From Gentiana macrophylla (Eukaryota; Streptophyta; Magnoliopsida; Gentianales; Gentianaceae), in the NCBI GenBank assembly GCA_026214975.1, contig CM047805.1, forward strand, positions 193,511,620 to 193,575,619: a DNA stretch of 64,000 nucleotides. The letters run 5' to 3'. Shown here one piece after another: positions 44,771-54,399 of this stretch. Under the pieces are notes generated by a model. That model saw only the letters and a program-made list of their open reading frames with translations. It did no database searches and was not told where the DNA came from. The translations under genes were made by a program, and so were the position numbers. How positions within the stretch are numbered: the stretch's first letter is position 1; every line of letters starts with the position of its first letter.

Positions 44771-46594
44771 ACTGAAGAAGAAGAAAAGAGACAGGAGATC
44801 AAAGATTCATTTCCAGATGAACAGCTCCTCAAGGTTGATGCTCCTGCAATAATGCAGCTCATTAAAACTAGTAATAAACCAAAGGAAAACTCGCCATGGT
44901 TCGGCAATATCATTAATTATTTTACCTGTGAGTATGTTCCATCTCATTGTACATGGCAGCAGAAAAAGAGGTTCTTTTATGATTTAAAATTTTATCATTG
45001 GGAAAAACCAAACCTTTTTTGAAAATGTTCAGATGGCATAATTAGGAAGTGCGTGCCCGATAATGAAATTTTAAGTATTTTATCATTGGGGGAATGAGGG
45101 AGAAGGACAAAAATATTTCATCAATTGAGTAGAAGGACAGTTTTTTGAAACTTTTGCATAAAGGACAAAACTATTTATTCACTGTCGAAATTCACTTGTG
45201 TTCGAAATTCACTATTTAAATTCATTTGCCGAAATTCTTTCGTCGAAATTCACTAATTTTCAAAATTCATTGTCGAAATTCACTAATTTTGGGATTCATC
45301 GTTAAATTCACTTGTCAAAATTCACCGATTTCGGGATTCACCGGGAGATTCACCGATTTTCGGGATTCACTGTTTGTCCTTCTCGCTATAAAAATTATGC
45401 AGTTGTCCTTCTCCCTATAAAAAATATGTAGCTGTCCTGTTACTTAAAAATATTCCAGATTTTGTCCTTATCCCTAATTTTCCATTTATCATTTTGCCAT
45501 GATCGTGAGATTGGAGGCCACCATGGAGGGTGGAAGACCGCCTATAAAGTATTGCAATATGGTTTTTACTGGCTTACACTGTATAAAGATGCACACCACT
45601 ATGCACGATCTTGTGAGTCATGCCAAAAATGGGGAAACATTTCTAAAAAAGCACGAGATGCCTCTCCAACCTATATTGGAGTGTGAATTGTTTGATGTTT
45701 GGGGCATTGATTTTATGGGCCCTTTCCCTCCATCTTTTGGTAAGAAATTTATCTTAGTAATGGTCGATTATGTATCTAAATGGGTTGAAGCCCAATCTCT
45801 TCCAACTAATGATACCAGAGTAGTGCTAAAAATTCCTTAAAACGAATATATTTACGAGATTTGGCACTCCTAGGGCCATCATTAGTGACAGAGGGTCACA
45901 TTTTTGTAACCGACCATTTACCAAGTTGATTGAGAAATATGGTGTAAAACACAAGCTTGGAACGCCATACCATCCACAAAATAGTGGCCAAGTTGTGGTG
46001 TCTAATAGAGAAATAAAAAGAATCATTGAAAAAACTGTCGATTCTAATCGTAAAAATTGGGCAGAAAAATTAGATGATGCACTTTGGGCATATAGAACAG
46101 CTTTTAAAACACCGATTGGTTGTTCTCCTTATAGACTAGTTTTTGGCAAGTCTTGTCATCTTCCGGTTGAGTTGGAACATCGTGCTTTCAGGGCTATTAA
46201 ATTTCTTAACTTTGATCCTAAGGCCGTGGGTGACCATCGATTATTCCAACTCACGGAACTTGAGGAGTTTCGCCTCGATGCTTATGAGAACACTCGAATC
46301 TATAAGGAACGCACGAAATCTTTCCATGATGAAAGAATCTTTCGTCGTGAGTTCCATTTAGGTGATCGAGTGCTCTTGTACAACTCACGTTTGAAATTGT
46401 TTCCAGGTAAGCTTAAGTCTAGATGGCCAGGTCCATTTTTGGTGACTAAGGTGCATGCATCTGGAGCAGTGGAATTGACTGACGGAAAAATGACCTTCAT
46501 AGCCAATGGTCATAGAGTGAAGATTTTCATTGAAGAAGACGGAATCCCTCCAACTCGAGAGGTGATGTCCCTTGTTGACCCCCCAACAAATTAA
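44771..46594 (+). pseudogene. pol: integrase of element 2, split by a MITE
   Basis: The N-terminal part is in 44657-45022. After C-V-P-D-N-E the gene is interrupted by the MITE 45088-45483 and resumes with [10 protein letters not shown] near 45500. The DDE core is in pieces: D in G-I-D-F-M-G-P near 45705, D in S-D-R-G-S near 45887, and the third acidic position near 45990 reads Q-V-V-V-S instead of Q-V-E-V-S of element 1, so the catalytic Glu appears lost. The C-terminal frame 45926-46594 (222 codons) is open and ends in the S-R-W-P-G-P-F and F-I-A-N-G-H blocks. Confidence 0.88.
45088..45483. mobile_element. Mutator-type MITE in integrase (copy 1)
   Basis: Terminal inverted repeats of about 24 bp: GGGGAATGAGGGAGAAGGAC at the left and, on the other strand, GGAAAATTAGGGATAAGGAC at the right, each followed by AAAA. 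The 9-bp duplication TTTATCATT flanks it (45079-45087 and 45485-45493). Element 1 shows the empty site near 4315-4330. The inside is a run of about 12 units of 13-17 bp around (C)AAATTCAC. It has no coding capacity. The 9-10 bp duplication and G-rich ends fit a Mutator-like non-autonomous transposon. Confidence 0.85.
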
Positions 46595-46762
46595 AACAGA
46601 ACATAGTCTAGCTATAGACTATAATTTAGCAATCACGGGTACTATCCTTCTAATTACTTCAGCATTTATTCCCAGTTGATAGTATACTTAGCTGCTGACT
46701 GCTTTGGTGAACAATTATTTAGATGTATCCGCTTTTGATATAGAATGTAAATTAATAATCTA

Positions 46763-46814
<52 letters not shown>

Positions 46815-46990
46815 TAATTTGATATATATATGTATATAGTATTAATAACTAAATAAGTGGTTTGTAAAATAAGATAATAATAATTAAAAAATTTATATTT
46901 AGTATAATCAGGCTAATACATAAATATTTATAAGAAAACTTAATAAGGGAATAGTATTAATTATATAAGAAACCGTCCAGTTTTCTTCTT
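46595..46990. repeat. spacer with AAT microsatellite
   Basis: 46764-46813 is a pure (AAT)n run of about 16 units. The rest is AT-rich with no supported gene. It replaces the zinc-knuckle segment seen in element 1. Confidence 0.8.
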
Positions 46991-47047
46991 ACGGCGTACG
47001 CCGTGTGTAAATACCGGTCTACACCGGGATTACCCGGTTTGCGCCGG
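46991..47047 (+). promoter_or_regulatory. three CCGG-type sites upstream of ORF A (element 2)
   Basis: ACGG-CGTACG-CCGT 46991-47004, CCGG-TCTACA-CCGG 47014-47027, CCGG-TTTGCG-CCGG 47034-47047; offsets 23 and 20 bp. They stand at the position equivalent to 6332-6367 in element 1. The C/T-rich leader that follows resembles that of element 1. Confidence 0.6.
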
Positions 47048-47360
47048 CCTCCTCAGATTAAAATCAGTGTTCTTTTTCTTCTCTCCTACTTTACTCCCTT
47101 CCTCAATAATCGGCTCTTCTTCCCTTTCCCCTATAACTCCCTCATCTCCTCCACCAAACCTCATTTATCTTCTCCATCTTCTTAAATCAACCCAACATTT
47201 TAAAATCCCAATCTACCTCACACATCTTCTTCTTAAAGATTTTATTTATTTAGAAAACAAGCACACCACCCGGTTTTACTCTTGGATAGGCGGCTCCATT
47301 ATTTCCGGCGAATCACTAGAAATTCCGGCCACCAGTCTCTTCTAGTCAACAAAAAAATAA

Positions 47361-47758
47361 GGGGGAATGAGGGAGAAGGACAAAAATATTTCATCAATTG
47401 AGTAGAAGGACAGTCTTTTGAAACTTTTGCATAAAGGACAAAACTATTTATTCACTGTCTAAATTCACTTATGTTCGAAATTCACTTGTTTAAATTCAAT
47501 GCCAAATTTCATGGGTTTAAATTCACTAATTTTCAAAATTCATTGTCTAAATTCACCGATTTTCGGGATTCACTATCGAAATTCACTATCAAAATTCACC
47601 GATTTCGGGATTCATTTGGGAGATTCACCGATTTTGGGATTCCTTTGTTTGTCCTTCTCGCTATAAAAATTATGCAGCTGTCCTTCTCCCTATAAAAAAT
47701 ATGTAGCTGTCCTGTTACTTAAAAATATTCCAGATTTTGTCCTTATCCCTAATTTCCC
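47361..47758. mobile_element. Mutator-type MITE in the ORF A leader (copy 2)
   Basis: Same element as 45088-45483: start GGGGGAATGAGGGAG, end CCCTAATTTCCC, 398 bp. Flanks AAAAAAATAA (47351-47360) and AAAAAAATGA (47759-47768) fit a 10-bp duplication with one change. The internal AAATTCAC-type repeats differ in number and order from copy 1. It lies between the CCGG sites and the ORF A start. Confidence 0.82.
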
Positions 47759-47881
47759 AAAAAAATGAACATAAGAACAAGGTAACAATTCTATTTGGTA
47801 AATTCATAATATAGATTTGCTTTATTATTATTTTGCAATTTTAATTTTGAAATTTGTGTATTGTTCATACCACCACCATAG

Positions 47882-49545
47882 ATGGCCGAATCCTCAAACC
47901 CTCGTAGGAAAAATTCCGGTAAAAACGTAAGACCGATACCCCAGTTGTTGTCGTTCCAGTCCATGAGTCCCGCCCTCTCACTGCCGAAGAGGAGGCAGCT
48001 TTTTTTCGAAGAACTGCTACTTCAGTTGCCATCCATGCCTATGACACATATTTTCGTAATTGTAGTCTTCTGCTTGAGCGTGGTATAGAATTTGGGTCTC
48101 TAAGCACTGAGTTTAGACAAATTTTTGAAAACCATAACTGGTTAGAAATTGCCAAAGAACACACTGATAATGTTAATGCCACTATGGTAGCTGAATTTTA
48201 CTCATTCATTTCAGCCTATGAACCAATTGAAAACGGACCACTCACTTCAATTTCAATCCGTGGCACCACTATCCCCTTTACTCCTGAAATTATTAATGCA
48301 TTTTATAGCATCCCTGAGATTCCTGTCGAACAAGATTATTATGCAGTTTGGAATCTTGATCAGCCAAATCTAATGCTCATTAAGTCTCTCGAGGCTCAGC
48401 ACGCTTTCGATCCCTCTGCCACTTGGATCGAACGAAGGTTTAAGTTTGGTGGATGTATCAAGGATGTTCGAGCCCTAAAACATTTTCTAGGCCATAATGT
48501 GAGTCCCTCTAGACATCTTAGTGCGTTTGGTTCTGATGATGTTTGCATTGCCTGGGCAATCGTTCTAGACGTACCAGTTAATTTAGGACGCCTTATCTAT
48601 TCTAAAACTCTTGATTTTGCTAACAGTCGTTTTAGGAGTGACAAAATGCCTTTTCCTAATTTAATTTATGCACTCTGCATTAGAGCCCAAGTTCCTGTCC
48701 TTCCATCTGATAGAATTGTATCACCCTCTACGCCTAAGATTGGCCTTCGCTTGGCTGAACTTCCAGCTGGCCGCTTAAACTACAACAATCCCGCCCGAAC
48801 TCAAGGATTACCTGCTAGGTCTTCTCAAACGTCTGTTCCACCTTTGTTTTCTTCCCCGAGCATGCTTCCTATCCAGAACCTTGCTCAAGAAGCTCGGTTT
48901 GACTTCATAGACTCGACACTAGCTACCATCTTAAGGGGTCAAGCCACAACTGATGCTAACATGATCTCAGGCTTTGAGAGAGTTCGGTTGTGGGCTGACG
49001 ATATCCGTGTTGGTCTCAGGGGTCAACGCGTTTTTTTAAGATCCTTAAATCCGGTGTATGAACAGATTTATGATAATCAGCCCCAATGTCAAGCGAATCC
49101 GTATACCTTGCCGACCTAGATCTCTCAGGCACCTACTCATACCTCCTACCAGACTTTTCCTAGGACTACAATAGCCCCTGGTGGTATGGCCGGTTTTGTG
49201 TCTACAGGTGCAGGTACTACTGCTAATTTATCTTCTTTTGGATTTGGTGTTCCGTCTTCACTTTCGTCTGTCACTGCCAGCTTGGGCAGCATGGGTTTAG
49301 AAGGATAAGTGATTATGTCCACTAGTGCAGCTGGTGCTCGTTTAGATGCTTTAGCATCCGCCGCCGCCTTCTCAGATCCACTCCAGTTCTTAAACATTCT
49401 GAACCCGGCACATTTTCGAGGAGCAGGTCTTATGAGTCCAATGAGCTTTGCACCAACGGGACCGATGGCCATGCATGGTGCTAATTTTCCAGGACCTATT
49501 CGAGACACCGAGATAGAAGAGTCTGAGACTGAGTCAGACGATTGA
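47882..49545 (+). pseudogene. ORF A of element 2, plant transposon-protein-like
   Basis: It starts M-A-E-S-S-N-P at 47882 (element 1: M-A-E-S-S-R-K). A one-base frameshift near 47930-47950 is followed by a frame that runs to TGA 49543-49545, with stops at 49117-49119 (TAG) and 49306-49308 (TAA). Landmarks: L-L-E-R-G-I-E-F, V-A-E-F-Y near 48186, I-R-G-T-T-I-P-F-T-P near 48258, D-V-C-I-A-W-A-I near 48538, L-I-Y-A-L-C near 48662, N-P-Y-T-L-P near 49098. The tail is A/S/G-rich and ends acidic. No membrane segments are seen. Orthologue of 6808-8277; function unknown. Confidence 0.75.
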
Positions 49546-49813
49546 CAATTTCCTAAAAACTATTTCTTCGTATTTTCAGTTATTTTTAAATAATGTTAAG
49601 AGTATGTTGGTTCAATCACGGTTTTTATTGTACAACGATATTTTGGTTGATGCACTCTGGGGGTAGTGCACAATTTGAATTTTATTTCACATAACTGTGT
49701 TTAGTTTATAAACTTATGTTCTTTATGGCTGTTAAATTTTACATCTTTGATATTACTTTACTAAAATTTGGTTCAAAATGTTGTTTTGGACTCTGTACGT
49801 GAATAGGATCTAT
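49546..49813. other. spacer between ORF A and the ORF B promoter region (element 2)
   Basis: Less than 300 bases, AT-rich, nothing recognisable. Confidence 0.6.
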
Positions 49814-50015
49814 CCGGCGTGCGCCGGCCTTTACCCGGTCTGCGCCGGCCTTTCAAATCGCACACCGACCGGACTCCCCTATGGCTAAGATTTAATCATG
49901 TTTATTCCCTAAGTGTCATTTTCTGGCGTGCGCCGGCCCTTACCCGGTCTGCGCCGGATGTGTAATTTCTGGCCCGACCAGAAAATACTCAGCACAATTC
50001 TAGTTCTATTTATAG
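49814..50015 (+). promoter_or_regulatory. putative internal promoter of ORF B (element 2)
   Basis: Two pairs of sites: CCGG-CGTGCG-CCGG 49814-49827 with CCGG-TCTGCG-CCGG 49835-49848, and CTGG-CGTGCG-CCGG 49923-49936 with CCGG-TCTGCG-CCGG 49944-49957. The offset is 21 bp in both pairs. A TATA-like TATTTATAG lies at 50007-50015, 50 bp after the last site, and the ORF B ATG follows about 70 bp later. The LTR has the same design (two pairs, then 55 bp, then TATA). Confidence 0.6.
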
Positions 50016-50082
50016 CACCTTTTTCCAACCACATAAATTGTACCAACTCTTCTTCACTAATATTTCTTTGTTCTCTACAATT

Positions 50083-50985
50083 ATGTCCTCCCCATCAACA
50101 CCTTCGATAACCTTCATTTCACCTCCTTATTCCCCCGATTCCGTTGTTCCACAGTATGAAGTCCACTATAACACTCCTACCATAATCAATTATGCTACTG
50201 AAACAGCCAGAGATCGATACTTCTCGAATTTTTGTCATTCTCCTATTCTGATCGAGAAGGGTTTGAATTTACGCAAACTTAACGAATGGGGAGATTTATG
50301 TATCATTTTGGGTGGATGGGATCGTTTTGTTCGTACTCCCCGTGGATGAATTAATATAACCATGGTTCGTGAATTTTACGCCGTCCTCTCTGAAACCTCT
50401 TCGGTTGAAGCTACTTCTACTGTGCACGTTCGTGGTACTGCAGTTCTTTTTACTCCTACTATTATAAACCAATTCTTTTCAATCCCTCAGGCACAAACTA
50501 CTCCTCACCAGCATTATGAAATAAAGTGGCAATTGGATACAGTCACAGGTATCATTAACAAATGCACTGAAGCATTCCAAGTTCTGTTTCCTAATTTTGA
50601 TCGTGATCGCAATGTGTCAACTTCTGCTTTGTTACCTCACTTGCGTGTATGGAAACACTTTATTAACTCATGAATTTTCCCAACCAATGACTTTTCTGAA
50701 GCAAATGATGATGAAATGCTTTTGCTTTACGCCATTTCTGTTGGTGCAATACTTGATTGGGAAATTCTTATTCATCGCACTGCTGTCAATTTTGCCCTGG
50801 CTCGTAGAAACTTTCGTCAGCCTTTACTATTTCCTTGGCTAATTTCTCGACTCTGTGATCATGTTGCTGGTGTCCAAATGTTTGGTACTGATGAGGTCTT
50901 TCCTTGTCGTCATTCCCAAGTTGCGTTGTTACCAGTAGATATTCCCGGAGGATCCTCTTCTGCTGAGGCAGGGGATATTAACTAA
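50083..50985 (+). pseudogene. ORF B of element 2, plant transposon-protein-like
   Basis: One frame of 301 codons from ATG 50083 (M-S-S-P-S-T-P) to TAA 50983-50985, with two TGA stops at 50347-50349 and 50671-50673. Element 1 has R at both places, so CGA to TGA is likely. Landmarks match ORF B of element 1: L-I-E-K-G-L-N-L, M-V-R-E-F-Y near 50362, V-R-G-T-A-V near 50428, W-K-H-F-I-N-S near 50650, L-L-L-Y-A-I near 50716, W-L-I-S-R-L-C near 50837, L-L-P-V-D at the end. No zinc motif or membrane helix. Paralogue of ORF A. Confidence 0.75.
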
Positions 50986-52654
50986 GCTGGTTTTTATTTC
51001 TGCATGCCTTGAAGGTTGATCTAGTAGTTTTTATAGTTGGTCAAGTTGGGTGGTTTCTATGATATTTTGCTATTTCAGTTTGGTTATTGTTTTTCAGTTT
51101 GTAAGATAACAAATAATGGTGTTGGCATATTATGACTTTCTTTCGCTTATCTACCTTGTATAATATCTATATGACATAAATAAATCAAGGCTGCTATTAT
51201 GTATCTATATTATTGTTCAATTACTGTTCTGGACTATATCACGAGCCTCTCTGACCATCTTTTCAATTCTGGTCTATGCCAGTGTTGGAACAATTCACGC
51301 CATGTTCATTTTTACACTAACCAGAAAAATAAAAAAAAGTAAAAAGTAAAAAAATAATTTCCTCCTTATTTTCTAACAACTTCTTTATTACTCACTCGCC
51401 ATCGGGTCGATGCCAACTTGTAAGTAGGGAGTAGAATCGTAGTTAGTCAATAAAATGGAAAACATTATAAAATATTAGAAAAACAATTAGTTTTTAATTA
51501 TCCTTAGGCATTCCAAATTTGATAAAATATAATTGACACACTTGATATAGTGTATTTGAAAGAATAAGTTTTTAATAAAGTGAGTAAACATGATATATTA
51601 TGATGATATAATACTTGTCTATCTTTGATTTTAATATGATTTTTAACTACGTATAATTAAATAATTATTATCAAATAATTTATTTATGAAATTAGACAAG
51701 TATACTTGCATTTATAGTTAACTTTTAGAAATGCTTTCTTTCAAGACGAATCATGATACTGGAATCAGATTAGGGATGACAATTTTTGGCATAACTTTGA
51801 CTCGACCATAGCCAAATGGCCCACCCGAACATAATTTCCATTTTTTCCCCATCTCAGCCTTGTAAGAGTGGCGAGACCCCACTCGAACTAGCCATTGTAT
51901 TTAGCTACATTATAACCGACCCTTAGCCTAATTTGGTCTACATTCCCTTGGCATCCCGTAAGTTTAGTATGTACTTATGGATAGCGGTGACGACATCGGA
52001 ACTAAGTATCGATACATTAGAATGGCACGAGTTGAGATTGGTACATTGTTATTTGGAGGTCATTTAGCCAAATTATATCCTTTTTATGAAAGAAAAAAAA
52101 ACTAATTTGTTTGTTAAATGTTGTTTTAGTAATACATTGGTTCCAACCAATAATTTAGGAACCATTTGTATATATAAGAGTCATTGGAGGCGATTTCGCG
52201 AGCTTTTTAAACTGTATCAGAATGTTACTAATCGAGGTATTTCTGATCAAGAAGTTAAAGGTATAAGTAAGTACGATTTGCTTTTCTCTCTTCATTTTTC
52301 CTTTATTCCTTTCGATTAGCCAACACCCTGAGCCTGAACGTTACAAGCCACTTTGCCAACTACTTGACTTAGTCTTTGATTCCGGATATTCATGAGTGAC
52401 GATTAAAAGTATTTCTAAGACTTTAACTATATCTAGTACGTAATACATGTAGAATTTCATTTAAATAATGTTTGATAACTAATTTAATGGTTATACATAC
52501 TTTCTTCCATTAAACTCTTAGAAAGACAAAATCATTATATGAGCTTGATGATAACTAAGTACATCACTGCATTAGAATCTTAATCTGGACAATTACATTA
52601 CCTCCCTTGTGTCCTTCTAATTTATTGCTTATTTTGCTCGAGGACGATCAAAAG
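50986..52654. other. long 3' untranslated region of element 2
   Basis: About 1.7 kb without a supported gene. It shares several blocks with the same region of element 1. A polypurine-like GTAAGTAGGGAGTAGA lies at 51421-51436, 1250 bp before the 3' LTR, similar to the terminal tract CTAAGTAGGGAGTGGT. Confidence 0.6.
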
Positions 52655-52670
52655 CTAAGTAGGGAGTGGT
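52655..52670 (+). other. polypurine tract of element 2
   Basis: CTAAGTAGGGAGTGGT directly precedes the 3' LTR start TGATG; it would prime plus-strand DNA synthesis. Confidence 0.8.
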
Positions 52671-54263
52671 TGATGTAGGTCAACCAAATAATATATTTCA
52701 CTCCATTTTTATCACATTTTCGAGAATTATAGCGAAATTTTGCATAAAAAATAACAAATATCGTAGTTATATAATTTATTTCAAAAAATATATAAATATC
52801 ATAAATTTCCACTAATCAGAATTAATTTGAGACTTATTTTACTAATTTTGTTATCAGATTTACCTGTGGTTTTTCTCGTTTTGTTTTATACAGATACACC
52901 GTGATGAAATCCTGAAGTCACAGCGTAAAACTCGGCAAAATGGATTTACCAATATCAAAATCTATTTATTCTACTGGCCAAGATCGAATATTATTAGAAA
53001 TGATTTGACAAGACCCGGCGCAGACCGGGTGTATACCGGTCTACGCCGAAATATTTGAAGATTGGGGAAATTTTGAGTCTTTAAGACGTATTAAATGAGT
53101 CTGACAACCCCTCACATGCCAAGATTCCGGCGCAAACCGGGGAAATACCGGCGTACGCCGGAAAAACAAGTCTTGAATTTTTTTTCTACTATTCACATAC
53201 AGAGACGGTTCCTATATATATGCCACAACAAAAGGGGAACATAAGGCAATAATTTTTACTCCCATCTTGGAGGCAAGAAAATATAAAGGCTCATATAGCA
53301 AAAAAATTAGTAATATCACATATAAATATTTTTCATCACCATTAACACTTAGAATGTGGACATCAAGTTATGATAGTTGATAAGTATATGCTAGGCTGTC
53401 GGATGCAAATCAGTTGATAAACATCAGAGATGCAGGCAAGTTGTATATTACTAATTCGACGTTTGTACCGGTAACATTCTAGTATTATTTTGTATTGTTA
53501 ATCTGATTATTATGAATGCTAATTCTAATAAGTTAGTATTTGTAATAATGAGTAGCTAAACGTGTAACTAGCCAAGACATGTAATTGAACTATTTTGGTC
53601 TCTTTTAGTAATCGGATGATGATTATGTAATGTATATTTTAAATTTCGATTGTGTTGAAACTTTTTCTACTTATATTGATTGTTAGCCTGTATTGGAGTA
53701 ATTAACCAATATTAGCACACACATAAACACGTAATTGATACCGAACGGAGATTTAAGGTGTGAGAATGAGGTAGAAAAACCGGAAGGTAAAATTGGCCGT
53801 TTGACGGAATCCTATTTCTTATTCGGGGAAAGATTAATTGTACTCGAGAGTTTATCATGTCAAATCATTAGGTTTAGGGCTCTTAAACCAAGGAGGAGGC
53901 GTAGAACAATTTTGTACACTCGTATGAGGGAAAATTGATAGAATAGGAGTACACCGTTTCACACAATTGAATACCCTTAATAGGACGAATTAATCACATT
54001 CTTGAAACCAAAAGAGACTGTAGTTCAATGAAATTGTCTTGGCTAGTACCTTTAATATTAATTGTTAATTTTATTAGTGACATAAAACTATCACCTTTAT
54101 GATAAAACTGCGACTTAGATCAAGATAATAATAAATAATTGGTGTTTAACCACACTTAAAGTTGTATCGTGTTCCCTGAGGAGACGACCTTGATTCACCA
54201 GACTAGACTACAATTTGACCGGGTACACTGCCGGTTTGATTGAACCCCAGTTTTAGGTTATCA
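52671..54263 (+). repeat. 3' LTR of element 2
   Basis: 1593 bp, ends TTATCA, then target duplication AGGCG. CCGG-type pairs are at 53015-53049 (second site ends CCGA) and 53127-53161, both with 21-bp offset. A TATA box lies at about 53215. Confidence 0.95.
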
Positions 54264-54399
54264 AGGCGCGGTCCGAATCACCTTCACGTTGACACTATTC
54301 TGGAATGAGTGAGAAGTGTGTCTCACAGATATGGAATCCATTCCTTTATGCGGGAAGTAGAAAGACAATCCCCTTATTTGTTAATCCTAGAAACTGATC
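54264..54399 (+). repeat. 3' LTR of copia element 1, second part
   Basis: It continues 38281 after removal of element 2 and corresponds to about 15956-16097 of the 5' LTR. It stops at AAACTGATC and joins an inverted LTR fragment. Confidence 0.88.

Larger units (their letters stand above)
38282..54263 (+). mobile_element. Athila-like Ty3/gypsy retrotransposon, element 2 (complete structure)
   Basis: LTRs of 1594 and 1593 bp start TGATG and end TTATCA. Flanks are AAGCG (38277-38281) and AGGCG (54264-54268), a 5-bp target duplication with one change. The uninterrupted target is present on the minus strand at 55537-55541. Internal order: tRNA-Asp primer site, gag, PR, RT, RNase H, IN, ORF A, ORF B, long 3' region, polypurine tract. 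The LTRs differ by about 3-4% over their first 480 bp by eye. Two MITEs of about 397 bp lie inside. Stops in every gene make it non-autonomous. Confidence 0.95.
15447..54399 (+). mobile_element. Ty1/copia element 1, interrupted by three younger insertions
   Basis: The 5' LTR is 15447-17217; the 3' LTR is in two pieces, 37768-38281 and 54264-54399, the second ending abruptly. Internal sequence is at 17218-20640, about 26400-28036 and 37485-37767. Integrase before RT (IN motifs at about 20520, RT/RNase H at 26700-28036) makes it copia. The gypsy element 3 lies inside IN, copia 2 inside the RNase H tail, and Athila-like element 2 inside the 3' LTR. A 5-bp flank TTGAC precedes the 5' LTR at 15442-15446, but its partner is lost. 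All coding parts are decayed. Confidence 0.85.
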
